Shown: positions 1 to 6,179, counted from the stretch's first letter. The stretch: DNA of 7,515 bases from CAZTKP01 sp964614215 (GCA_964614215.1 CAZTKP010000126.1:1-7515); one strand, 5' to 3'. Notes: generated from the letters alone by a model not told the origin. Numbers and translations are program-made.

Positions 1-1849
1 TTGAAGAATCTGTAATGATCTTCTTAATAAAATCCGTCGTGTCAACTCCGTAAACATTGGAGACACTTTCCATACCAGTTGTGATATCCCTTTTTATATT
101 GAGAAGCAGATCCTGAATAGCTGTAACCATCTCATCACTTAAGCCACCTCCCGAGTATCCGACCTGGAAGATAAAAAAATCTCCCGTGGCGGTTTTTGAA
201 TCAGTTTCGTCAGCTATATCTTCCATTCTATCCTGAATAGTATCAAGCAGTTCTGAAGTTAGAGAAGTTCCCATTATTCCAATGAATTTTGAGTTTATAG
301 CATTCATTGCGTCCACCACTTCATTATGATAATGACCTTCATCCGGTTCTGAATCATTCCACTTATATCTGTATGCTGTTACAAGTCCGCCCGTATCACT
401 GAGAAGATCCTTGTTAATGTCATACAAGGCCTCATCCGTCATCATTATCTGAATAGGAAGTGCCGCCTCTCTGAAACATCCTCCACCGATCGTTCCCATC
501 TGACCTGTGCAATCCTGAGGAGCAAAATTAATATCTCTGTAAACATCATAGAAATTGTCAACATCGGCAATACAGGCAAGTGCATGATCCAGACAGTCAT
601 CAACATCAAATTCAAGGAGCTCTCCGTCAAAACCATGGCCGCTTGCAACCTGATAAAGTGACTCATACTGAGAATCGATCGAACCGCTTCCAGGTGCCGA
701 CATATTTGTAAGTGCAGCCGTCAGTTTTGCTGTATCGGTCGTTACAGGCTGGTTCATGACATGAGGGGTTGAATCAATATGTTTGTATGAAGCGATCGCA
801 AAAGCCGGATCATCAAGAACTGCTTTCACTCCAGGGATTATTGTGTTTGCAATGTCGGCTTTAACAGTATCTATTGCGCTTGCCATTGAGCCCGTCAGAT
901 CAAAATGAAAAACTATGTCCGCCTTTTTTATTTCTGTATTGAATTTAAGCTTATCGTTTTTTTCAGGCTCCTCAAAAGGCAGGATCACATAAAACTGATC
1001 ATCATAGAATTCCGGATCTTTCACAAGCGGATCTGAACCGGCTGCAAGTTCCGTGTTGTCATCAAAACCGTCACCGTCCGTATCAACCTTTGTCGGATCT
1101 GTTCCTATCTCGCTTTCCTTTGAATCTGAAAGGCCGTCATTGTCACTGTCTGTATCCAGATAATCCGGGAATCCGTCCTCATCAGAGTCTCTAGGGATAT
1201 CTACTGTTCCCGCCTCTTCAAGATCAGATATTCCATCTCCGTCAGAGTCATCATCCTTGTAGTTTGAAATCCCGTCCTTATCCGGATCTCTATATGTTTC
1301 AGTAAGATCGGGAATTGAATCATTGTCACTGTCAGTATCAAGATAATCCGGTGTTCCATCCTCATCAGTGTCTACACATTCCTGCTCAGGACACTCTATT
1401 TCGTCATAGATGTTATCACCGTCACTATCAAGATCACGATAATCAGAAGAACCGTCTTCATCTGTATCTACCGTTCCTTCAACTTCATCAGGAATACCGT
1501 CATCATCACTATCTGTATCAAGATAATCGGGAGTTCCATCCTCATCGGTATCAACGGCCACGCCGTTAGGTTTTTCAACATCATCCGGTATTCCGTCTCC
1601 GTCACTATCCTTCCACGGAGCATTGTCCGCATCATCCTGCTCATTATCAGGAAGCCCGCTTTCATCTTTTTCTTCATTATCAGGCTCATTATCTGTGATG
1701 CTGTTGTCAGGAAGGCCTCCTGTCTGATGATCACTATCTGTCTGAACATTGTCAGGCAAATCATTTCCATCATCCGGATCATCAGTCGTACACGCAGTGA
1801 AAATCCCCACGCCTACAATCAGAAAAAACATGTATAAATATCTAAGCAT
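1..1849 (-). CDS. Secreted lipoprotein with calcium-binding DxDxDG repeats and a VWA domain (partial, C-terminus outside window)
   Basis: Reading the minus strand from the ATG at 1849-1847 gives 616 uninterrupted codons running off the left edge. Residues 1-20 form a lipoprotein signal (MLRYLY, then a hydrophobic stretch, IFTAC) with Cys20 as the likely lipidated residue; Phe at -3 is unusual for a lipobox. Residues 21-80 are an acidic PDN-rich linker. Residues 81-276 hold about twelve loops such as DSDGDGIPD and DTDEDGTPD, the thrombospondin type 3 / calcium-binding pattern. From about residue 309 a VWA domain begins: FHFDLTGSM gives a DxTxS MIDAS (Asp317, Thr319, Ser321), and a second core strand reads IMMTDEA (468-474). 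Four Cys within the VWA part (419, 426, 447, 458) could form disulfides. Family knowledge suggests surface or periplasmic metal-dependent adhesion or binding, but the partner is unknown. It is transcribed divergently from the sulfurtransferase operon, behind a GGTGGAAG ribosome-binding site. Confidence 0.9.
   Translation of the reverse strand, partial: MLRYLYMFFLIVGVGIFTACTTDDPDDGNDLPDNVQTDSDHQTGGLPDNSITDNEPDNEEKDESGLPDNEQDDADNAPWKDSDGDGIPDDVEKPNGVAVDTDEDGTPDYLDTDSDDDGIPDEVEGTVDTDEDGSSDYRDLDSDGDNIYDEIECPEQECVDTDEDGTPDYLDTDSDNDSIPDLTETYRDPDKDGISNYKDDDSDGDGISDLEEAGTVDIPRDSDEDGFPDYLDTDSDNDGLSDSKESEIGTDPTKVDTDGDGFDDNTELAAGSDPLVKDPEFYDDQFYVILPFEEPEKNDKLKFNTEIKKADIVFHFDLTGSMASAIDTVKADIANTIIPGVKAVLDDPAFAIASYKHIDSTPHVMNQPVTTDTAKLTAALTNMSAPGSGSIDSQYESLYQVASGHGFDGELLEFDVDDCLDHALACIADVDNFYDVYRDINFAPQDCTGQMGTIGGGCFREAALPIQIMMTDEALYDINKDLLSDTGGLVTAYRYKWNDSEPDEGHYHNEVVDAMNAINSKFIGIMGTSLTSELLDTIQDRMEDIADETDSKTATGDFFIFQVGYSGGGLSDEMVTAIQDLLLNIKRDITTGMESVSNVYGVDTTDFIKKIITDSS
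887..901 (-). other. MIDAS metal-binding motif of the VWA domain
   Basis: These codons read D-L-T-G-S (residues 317-321), the DxTxS form of the metal-ion-dependent adhesion site. It directly follows a hydrophobic strand (ADIVFHF), as expected for the first core strand of a VWA fold. All three motif positions are present, so metal-dependent ligand binding is plausible. Confidence 0.75.
1022..1609 (-). repeat. Tandem DxDxDG calcium-binding (TSP3-like) repeat block
   Basis: This stretch encodes residues 81-276 of the VWA lipoprotein. Two loop types alternate: DTDEDGTPDYLD, and DTDSDxDGIPD followed by an acidic or Glu-rich connector. The DNA is accordingly a degenerate GAT/GAC/GAA-rich repeat, seen on the plus strand as recurring atcatcatc, gtcactgtc and agataatccgg words. 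One loop (residues 151-160) carries a Cys pair in CPEQEC, which may staple the array. Such arrays usually bind calcium and act as a stiff stalk between the lipid anchor and a functional domain, here the VWA domain. Confidence 0.85.
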
Positions 1850-1891
1850 TACTTCCACCCCAATGACACACTTGTTCACTAAACACATCGG

Positions 1892-1919
1892 ATTTTACCA
1901 GAGAAAGACAATAAATCAA
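1892..1919 (-). promoter_or_regulatory. Sigma70-type promoter candidate for the VWA lipoprotein gene
   Basis: On the minus strand, TTGATT (1919-1914) is separated by 16 bases from TAAAAT (1897-1892). This matches the consensus at 4/6 and 5/6 positions. It predicts a start near 1885 and a leader of about 36 bases before the ATG at 1849. No operator-like repeat is obvious around it. Confidence 0.45.
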
Positions 1920-1931
1920 TTAGTTATCTTT

Positions 1932-1960
1932 TTGATTTTCATAAACTTTTGAACTACTAT
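1932..1960 (+). promoter_or_regulatory. Sigma70-type promoter candidate for the sulfurtransferase-deoB-sigma operon
   Basis: TTGATT (1932-1937), a 17-base spacer and TACTAT (1955-1960) lie upstream of the first plus-strand gene. Each hexamer matches consensus at 4/6. The predicted start near 1967 gives a leader of about 25 bases to the ATG at 1992. It lies side by side with the divergent lipoprotein promoter, so the two could share regulation. Confidence 0.4.
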
Positions 1961-1982
1961 CTGTCAGATGAACTTCTTTTTC

Positions 1983-1987
1983 GGAGG
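1983..1987 (+). promoter_or_regulatory. Ribosome-binding site that sets the sulfurtransferase start
   Basis: GGAGG lies four bases before the ATG at 1992. The in-frame ATG at 1968 has no Shine-Dalgarno sequence and would sit almost at the predicted transcription start, so 1992 is preferred. Confidence 0.75.
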
Positions 1988-1991
1988 AACC

Positions 1992-2555
1992 ATGTCGACT
2001 TTTATTATCAAACCGGATTTTTTTAAAGAAAACTTTGAAAATTACATCGTTCTTGACTGCCGGGCAGAGCTTGCCGATCACGATTTTGGAAAACGTGAGT
2101 ATTCAAAAGAACATATCAAAGGAGCTTTTTTTGTCGACGGAGAAAAAGTTCTTACCGGAAAGATCTCTGAACATGGCGGAAGGCACCCGATGCCTGAAAT
2201 GGAAGAATTTAGAAAAACAATGGAATCATTCGGAATATCGGATAGTTCAAAAGTTGCGATCTACGGACTTTTCGGTGCAAGAGCGGCGTTTATGCTCAGA
2301 CTTTTTGGTATTGAAGCCGGATTTATCAGCGGAGACCTTGANNNNNNNNNNNNNNNNNNNNNNNNNNNNNNNNNNNNNNNNNNNNNNNNNNNNNNNNNNN
2401 NNNNNNNNNNNNNNNNNNNNNNNNNNNNNNNNNNNNNNNNNTTTAACTGGCTCGCTCTTAAAAACATCGGAGTTGACTGCTCAATTTACGCAGGATCATG
2501 GAGTGACTGGATCAGTTTTGAAGAAAATAGCGATCTAATTTCATCAGGATATTAA
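1992..2555 (+). CDS. Two-domain sulfurtransferase (thiosulfate/3-mercaptopyruvate type), interrupted by an assembly gap
   Basis: The N-terminal ~115 residues are the inactive first rhodanese domain of an SseA-like enzyme: VLDCRAEL near residue 20, EHIKGAFFVD around 40, HGGRHPMP around 60, then SSKVAIYGLFGARAAFMLR and FISGDL just before the gap. After the gap FNWLALKNIGV and YAGSWSDW match the end of the second, catalytic domain, where SseA-type enzymes have N-x-LAL and YDGSWSEW. The catalytic Cys loop, which in the family lies just upstream of that NxLAL segment, is therefore inside the Ns. Such enzymes move sulfane sulfur from 3-mercaptopyruvate or thiosulfate to cyanide or thiol acceptors. 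As displayed the protein is about 187 residues, against about 280 for the family, so the gap probably hides far more than 100 bases. The substrate cannot be told without the loop. First gene of the operon; it ends one base before deoB. Confidence 0.8.
   Translation: MSTFIIKPDFFKENFENYIVLDCRAELADHDFGKREYSKEHIKGAFFVDGEKVLTGKISEHGGRHPMPEMEEFRKTMESFGISDSSKVAIYGLFGARAAFMLRLFGIEAGFISGDLXXXXXXXXXXXXXXXXXXXXXXXXXXXXXXXXXXFNWLALKNIGVDCSIYAGSWSDWISFEENSDLISSGY
2342..2441. other. Assembly gap of exactly 100 Ns
   Basis: A run of exactly 100 Ns falls inside the sulfurtransferase gene. A round 100 is the usual placeholder for a gap of unknown length. Comparison with two-domain sulfurtransferases suggests about 120-135 residues (360-400 bases) are really missing. 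The flanking reading frames happen to stay in register as shown. Confidence 0.95.
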
Positions 2556-2556
2556 C

Positions 2557-3684
2557 ATGAGAGTTTTTCATTTTGTACTTGACAGTTTAGGGATCGGCAA
2601 TGCGCCGGATGCTGATAAATTCGGAGATACAGGCGCTGACACACTGGGACATATTGCCGATAATATTGACGATTTCAATCTTCCCAACTTTGAATTCCTT
2701 GGCTTGGGACACATTAAAGATCATCCAAAAATACAAAAGTACCCCGGCTGCGGATGCAGAGTTGCGAAAATGATAGAGCTTTCAGGATCAAAAGATACAA
2801 GTGCGGGACACTGGGAAATGATGGGAGTGAAGGTTGACACGGCTTTTGCCCACTTTGATAAAAACGGCTTCTCTCCTGAAATTATGCAGGAATTTGAACA
2901 AGTTACAAATAGAGGATGGATAGGCAACTATGCTGCAAGCGGTACGGAAATAATTGAAAAACTAGGGGACGAGAATGTAAAAACAGGGAAATTCATCGTC
3001 TACACTTCAGCAGATTCAGTTTTCCAGATCGCTGCACATGTTGAAACAATTCCACTTGAGGAGCTTTACGAAGTCTGTGAAAAAACAAGAGCTTTTCTTG
3101 ATAAACATATGGTTCTCCGAGTTATCGCAAGACCGTTTGAAGGGACTTCGGGAAATTACACCAGACTTAATTCCAAACGTCATGACTACTCAATGAAACC
3201 GACGGGTAGAACCTATCTTGAAGACTTTCAGGAAGCCGGAATTAAAGTAATCGGTGTCGGAAAAATTCCTGATATTTTTGCACATATCGGAATTGATGAA
3301 AAAATCCATACAGACAGCAATATGGACGGAATGAAAAAGAATTTTGAACTACTTGATAATGCTCCGGACAGATCCTTCATCTTCACAAATCTTGTTGAGT
3401 TCGATGCAGTTTACGGACACAGAAGAGATGCACAGGGCTACTACCGTGCACTACAGGACTTTGACAAGTTTCTACCTGATTTTATTGACAAAATGAATGA
3501 TGACGACTATCTGATTCTTACGGCCGATCACGGTTGCGACCCAACATTTAAAGGCTCTGATCACACCAGAGAGATGGTTCCGCTCATAATCTATTCAAAT
3601 TCTCAGAACAGTTTTGAAGACCTTGGAACTTTGGAAGGTTTTATGAACGCAGGAAATAAAATTAAGGAAATTTTCGGGATCTAA
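2557..3684 (+). CDS. deoB: Phosphopentomutase
   Basis: This alkaline-phosphatase-superfamily enzyme interconverts ribose-1-phosphate and ribose-5-phosphate (and the deoxy forms), linking nucleoside salvage to the pentose phosphate pathway in the cytoplasm. The 375 residues are slightly shorter than the usual 390-410. Visible hallmarks are VLDSLGIGNAPDADKFGDTG at the N-terminus with metal ligand Asp9, the KDTSAGHWEMMG loop with Thr81 as the phosphorylated residue, SADSV (Asp153), EFDAVYGHR (Asp283, His288), TADHG (Asp324, His325) and SDHTRE (His336). Spacing between the C-terminal metal ligands equals that recalled for the Bacillus cereus enzyme, so the dimanganese site looks intact. AGGA at 2546-2549 is the ribosome-binding site, seven bases before the ATG. 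The start lies one base after the sulfurtransferase stop, implying co-transcription. No deoxyribose-operon partners (deoA, deoC, deoD) are in the window. Confidence 0.96.
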   Translation: MRVFHFVLDSLGIGNAPDADKFGDTGADTLGHIADNIDDFNLPNFEFLGLGHIKDHPKIQKYPGCGCRVAKMIELSGSKDTSAGHWEMMGVKVDTAFAHFDKNGFSPEIMQEFEQVTNRGWIGNYAASGTEIIEKLGDENVKTGKFIVYTSADSVFQIAAHVETIPLEELYEVCEKTRAFLDKHMVLRVIARPFEGTSGNYTRLNSKRHDYSMKPTGRTYLEDFQEAGIKVIGVGKIPDIFAHIGIDEKIHTDSNMDGMKKNFELLDNAPDRSFIFTNLVEFDAVYGHRRDAQGYYRALQDFDKFLPDFIDKMNDDDYLILTADHGCDPTFKGSDHTREMVPLIIYSNSQNSFEDLGTLEGFMNAGNKIKEIFGI

Positions 3685-3694
3685 GAGAATATTA

Positions 3695-4255
3695 ATGAAC
3701 ATTAAAGATAGATACAACATACACAAGGCAAAAAACGGTAGTGCTGAACATTTTGAAAAACTCGTTAAAGAGCACTACATAACCCTTTACAGGTTTGCTC
3801 TTTCTATAACACGTGGAAACACCGATCTTGCTTCAGATGTGCTTCAATCTGCTCTGCTTAAAGCTTTCCGTTCAATTAACTCGTTCAAAGGCGAGAGCAG
3901 TTTTACGTCCTGGCTATGGGTAATAATAAAAAATGAATTCATCACCTACTCAAGATCAGGATCAGGCAGGATCGTCGCAAAGTCTTCAAGCATCGAGAAC
4001 GATCTTGAGGATGAAAGGTCGGAAAGTGCCGAAACATCTATCACTGAGCAGCAGCGGAAAGAAAACCTTTATGCACTAATAGATGAGCTCTCTGAAAAAT
4101 ACAGGGAAGTAATACTGATGGTGGAACTAAGCGGAATGAGCTACGTGGAGACTTCCGAATTCCTTGGAATTCCTGTAGGCTCAGTAAAAAGCAGACTTTC
4201 CAGAGCAAAAACAGAGTTAAAGAAACTTATTGAACAGAACAGGGAACTTTTTTGA
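3695..4255 (+). CDS. ECF-family RNA polymerase sigma factor
   Basis: This is a 186-residue two-domain sigma factor. Region 2 covers about residues 20-87, with ALSITRGNTDLASDVLQSAL and the promoter-melting segment FKGESSFTSWLWVIIKNEF. A Ser/Glu-rich linker covers about 88-120. Region 4 covers about 125-178, with LSEKYREVILMVELSGMSY and a helix-turn-helix ending in GSVKSRLSRAKTELKK. There is no region 1.1 or 3, as expected for the ECF class. The start lies 10 bases after the deoB stop with only a weak AAGAGA ribosome-binding site, so translation may depend on upstream reading. The next gene begins just downstream and encodes a membrane protein fitting an anti-sigma factor. GGAAC...CGTC promoters upstream of the genes at 6190 and 6604 are its likely targets. 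I cannot assign a numbered ECF group. Confidence 0.93.
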   Translation: MNIKDRYNIHKAKNGSAEHFEKLVKEHYITLYRFALSITRGNTDLASDVLQSALLKAFRSINSFKGESSFTSWLWVIIKNEFITYSRSGSGRIVAKSSSIENDLEDERSESAETSITEQQRKENLYALIDELSEKYREVILMVELSGMSYVETSEFLGIPVGSVKSRLSRAKTELKKLIEQNRELF

Positions 4256-4271
4256 TGGAAAAAGGGTCTAA
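4243..4271 (+). promoter_or_regulatory. Weak candidate ECF-type promoter at the sigma/anti-sigma junction
   Basis: GGAACTT (4243-4249), 16 bases, then GTCTAA (4266-4271) resembles the E. coli sigmaE consensus. It overlaps the last sigma codons, and the predicted start near 4278 would leave a leader of only about 10 bases with the Shine-Dalgarno sequence at its very end. It is weaker evidence than the two intergenic sites at 6109 and 6537. Confidence 0.2.
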
Positions 4272-4276
4272 TGAAG

Positions 4277-4283
4277 TAGGAGG
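4277..4283 (+). promoter_or_regulatory. Ribosome-binding site that sets the anti-sigma start
   Basis: TAGGAGG lies four bases before ATG 4288 and seven before ATG 4291. It argues against the longer in-frame starts at TTG 4252 and ATG 4255, which overlap the sigma stop codon and lack a comparable site. Confidence 0.7.
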
Positions 4284-4287
4284 CAGT

Positions 4288-4887
4288 ATGATGAAAAGAT
4301 CTGTCAGTGACGAACAGCTTGAAAAAATGGTTCAGAAAATAAGCTATAAGGATCATCCATTGCCGGATAATTTTGAAGAAGAACTTCATGAAAAGTTTCT
4401 GAGCATATCAGAAAGTCCTCAATCCTCTGGATATTTCCCGATCCCCGTTTCAGTCTTTGTCCTGGCTCTTGTTTTTGCGGCCGGATTTCTTTTCGGAAAT
4501 TTTTTCAAAGAGATTCCCCACTCCAACGAAAGCGACTCCTATCACAGCGTGATTGCTGATGCCGAGGTGATAACAGGAGAAACTGTGACCGTTAAACTGG
4601 TTTACGAAGCTGATACCAATATAAAAAATGTAAACTTCCGCATAGCTCTCCCTGAAGGTCTTGCCTTTTATTCAAAAAACACGGAAATATCTTCTGCAAG
4701 ATATATTGAATGGTCTGGTGAACTGGAGAAGGGAAGGAATGAAATTCCTTTTGTCGTAAAAGCCAAAACTCCCGGGAAATGGCTTATAAATGCTTCCGCC
4801 GTGTATGAAAGCGGAACTCTTACCCATGAAATCACAGTTCTTGCCAACCCGGAGATCACAGAAAACGGGGAGACTGAAAATGCGTAA
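4288..4887 (+). CDS. Putative membrane anti-sigma factor with one TM segment and an Ig-like outer domain
   Basis: The 199 residues divide into a charged cytoplasmic part (about 1-48, including QLEKMVQKISYKDHPLPDNF), one transmembrane helix (about 52-72, VSVFVLALVFAAGFLFGNFF) and an extracytoplasmic part (about 73-199). Position immediately after an ECF sigma gene and this topology are the reasons for calling it an anti-sigma factor; no characterised family is recognisable from sequence. The N-terminal part lacks the HxxxCxxC zinc motif of ZAS-type anti-sigma factors. The outer part looks all-beta (ETVTVKLVYEAD, NVNFRIALPEGLAFY, NEIPFVVKAKTPGKWLINAS), like DUF11/CARDB-type Ig folds found in surface proteins, and may sense an envelope ligand or stress. 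ATG 4291 is an equally possible start. The 3' end overlaps the next gene by eight bases. Confidence 0.7.
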   Translation: MMKRSVSDEQLEKMVQKISYKDHPLPDNFEEELHEKFLSISESPQSSGYFPIPVSVFVLALVFAAGFLFGNFFKEIPHSNESDSYHSVIADAEVITGETVTVKLVYEADTNIKNVNFRIALPEGLAFYSKNTEISSARYIEWSGELEKGRNEIPFVVKAKTPGKWLINASAVYESGTLTHEITVLANPEITENGETENA

Positions 4888-5155
4888 AACAGTTATAGTC
4901 TTTTTCGTTCTTATATTTTCATTCACACTTTTTGCTCAGGAAAAAAAGAAAAAGGATCCGGAAAAACCTAAAGTGAAAACGGGCGTAGAACTGGAAAAAG
5001 GGGACAAGGCCCCTGATTGGGACAAAAAGATCCTGAAGAAGAAAAAAATTAAAAAAGCTAAAAAAAATGCTAAAAAGGAAATGAAAAAAATGAAACGGGA
5101 ACAAAAGCTTGAGAAAAGAAAACGGAAACTTCAGAATCAGCGCAGAAAAAAGTAG
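4880..5155 (+). CDS. Small secreted Lys-rich polycationic protein
   Basis: The 91-residue product starts with a clear Sec signal (MRKTVIVFFVLIFSFTLFA, cleavage expected before QE). The ~72-residue mature part has about 30 Lys and 5 Arg. Its middle has a TGVELEKGDKAPDWDKKI stretch, and the rest is KKxKK-type basic sequence likely to be helical. GGGGAG at 4867-4872, seven bases upstream, supports ATG 4880; longer in-frame starts would put charged sequence ahead of the signal. The gene overlaps the anti-sigma gene by eight bases and the beta-barrel gene by 47, suggesting coupled translation. The function is unknown. The gene at 6190 encodes a similar type of protein. A histone-like DNA role is unlikely because of the export signal. 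Confidence 0.75.
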   Translation: MRKTVIVFFVLIFSFTLFAQEKKKKDPEKPKVKTGVELEKGDKAPDWDKKILKKKKIKKAKKNAKKEMKKMKREQKLEKRKRKLQNQRRKK

Positions 5156-6104
5156 CATTATATATTTAATTTTTCTCTTTTTTTGTACTGCTACACTTTC
5201 CGCCGCTGAAAATTTTGGCGGATCGGTCTCATTAAACTCTTCGTATGACTCAAATGCCGGCACAAACCTTTCCACAGCAACTACAGGAAAACGCAAATCT
5301 TTTGATGGTGATATTTCAGGCGAACTCTCTTCTAATATCTATGTATATCCGTATAAAGGAATCTACTTCGACTATATGAACTCTCTTTCATATACCTTCA
5401 CAGACAACCAGTACAGCTTTTTCTTTCAAAACGCTGAGATATCCTACGAGTTTGAGTTTGAAAACCTGGATATCATTCCCGGATTTCAGTTCGGTCACAC
5501 AGTTTATGACTTTTCTCAAGTCTTTAACAGAATTGAGATCGAGCCATATTTTGAAATGATGTTCTATCCTTCAGTTAGTTTTTCAAATTCGATCCGAATA
5601 TCCTTCACCTATCAGAAACCTTTAGATACTTTAGATATTTTCAATGAAGGCTACGGTTTTTCATTTGATGCAGGGGAACTCCTGTATCTTTTCAGCAAAA
5701 AAGGATTTCTGTTTATCAATACGTCTCTTTCCGTCTATGTTCTTCAGGATTCAACTGAAACATTTGAAACGACTGTTGTTGAAAAGAAAAATTCATACCT
5801 TTCTTTAGCGCAAGTTTTTAAAATGAAGATCAAAGCCGGTATTTTAGACATCATTCCTGCATTTAATTATGAATTTCTCTATTTTCTTGAAAAAGACTCC
5901 TGGAACAATCTGGAAAAAAGACGTTATGACCATATCCTTTCTCCGTCTTTAAGTCTCATCTTAAACTTTACCAGTCATTTTTCTCTGGGCCTTATTTACA
6001 AGTACGATAGAAATATCAGCAGCATAGGACCCGAATCGAACGACTACTATGATCTCAGCTATGACAGGCATAGAGTCTTTCTTGAAATTTCATCAAATTT
6101 CTGA
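5109..6104 (+). CDS. Outer-membrane beta-barrel protein (uncharacterised)
   Basis: The 331 residues open with a signal peptide: a basic n-region, then a hydrophobic core (SSIIYLIFLFFCTATLSAA) with cleavage near residue 33. The mature protein is rich in alternating aromatic/polar strands (for example FGGSVSLNSSYDSN, IYFDYMNSLSYTF, NAEISYEFEF) and ends HRVFLEISSNF, with the terminal Phe expected of a BAM-recognised barrel. No porin, TonB-receptor plug or enzyme motif is visible, so transport, adhesion or structural roles are all possible. The frame has a stop at 5091-5093 and no ATG or GTG before the signal peptide, so the start must be a rare codon; TTG 5109 is the only standard candidate, with GGGA eight bases upstream. 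It overlaps the preceding gene by 47 bases and is probably the last gene of the operon. Confidence 0.8.
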   Translation: MRKENGNFRISAEKSSIIYLIFLFFCTATLSAAENFGGSVSLNSSYDSNAGTNLSTATTGKRKSFDGDISGELSSNIYVYPYKGIYFDYMNSLSYTFTDNQYSFFFQNAEISYEFEFENLDIIPGFQFGHTVYDFSQVFNRIEIEPYFEMMFYPSVSFSNSIRISFTYQKPLDTLDIFNEGYGFSFDAGELLYLFSKKGFLFINTSLSVYVLQDSTETFETTVVEKKNSYLSLAQVFKMKIKAGILDIIPAFNYEFLYFLEKDSWNNLEKRRYDHILSPSLSLILNFTSHFSLGLIYKYDRNISSIGPESNDYYDLSYDRHRVFLEISSNF

Positions 6105-6108
6105 TCAA

Positions 6109-6136
6109 GGGAACAAAAACAAAAGCTGATTCGTCA
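6109..6136 (+). promoter_or_regulatory. ECF-type promoter upstream of the secreted Lys-rich gene
   Basis: GGGAACAAA begins at 6109. GGAAC (6110-6114) is followed after 17 bases by CGTCA (6132-6136). Apart from one base of spacing, this is the same arrangement as the site at 6537. The -35 GGAAC and -10 CGTC words are typical of ECF sigma promoters. A start near 6143 would give a leader of about 45 bases to ATG 6190. Confidence 0.6.
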
Positions 6137-6142
6137 TATAAT
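6137..6142 (+). promoter_or_regulatory. Perfect TATAAT box, possible sigma70 -10
   Basis: TATAAT directly follows the ECF-type -10. No recognisable -35 lies 16-18 bases upstream (the sequence there is A-rich) and there is no extended TGn. It may give basal transcription, or be an AT-rich coincidence. Confidence 0.25.
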
Positions 6143-6179
6143 ATAGAGGCTTGAAAGCCGAACGTTATCCACTTTTTAT

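Noticed and set aside
1315..1782. Open frames of 84 codons (+, 1315-1569) and 104 codons (-, 1468-1782) across the calcium-repeat block
   Set aside because: Both are out-of-frame readings of the GAT/GAC-rich repeat DNA. Their His/Tyr-rich and Met/Ile-rich compositions are what shifted Asp codons produce, and the in-frame minus-strand lipoprotein explains the region fully.
4116..4145. GGAAC-N16-CGTG inside the sigma gene as another ECF promoter
   Set aside because: It lies in mid-gene with no gene start downstream at a suitable distance. GGAAC is frequent in these coding regions, so it is probably chance.
4252..4287. Longer anti-sigma starts at TTG 4252 or ATG 4255 (TGATG overlap with the sigma stop)
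   Set aside because: The overlap is attractive for coupling, but TAGGAGG at 4277-4283 points to ATG 4288 or 4291, and the extra residues add nothing recognisable.
4790..4879. N-terminal extension of the first Lys-rich protein back to ATG 4790
   Set aside because: It would bury the signal peptide behind 30 residues read out of frame from the anti-sigma gene. ATG 4880 has its own ribosome-binding site.
4919..5296. 125-codon minus-strand frame rich in Phe and Leu
   Set aside because: It is the complement of the Lys-codon-rich (AAA/AAG) region. It has no ribosome-binding site, and the composition is fully explained by the plus-strand genes.
6148..6159. GGCTT-GA-AAGCC palindrome in the leader of the second Lys-rich gene
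   Set aside because: A two-base loop is too tight for a stable hairpin with the full stem, and no T-run follows. Not a credible terminator or attenuator.
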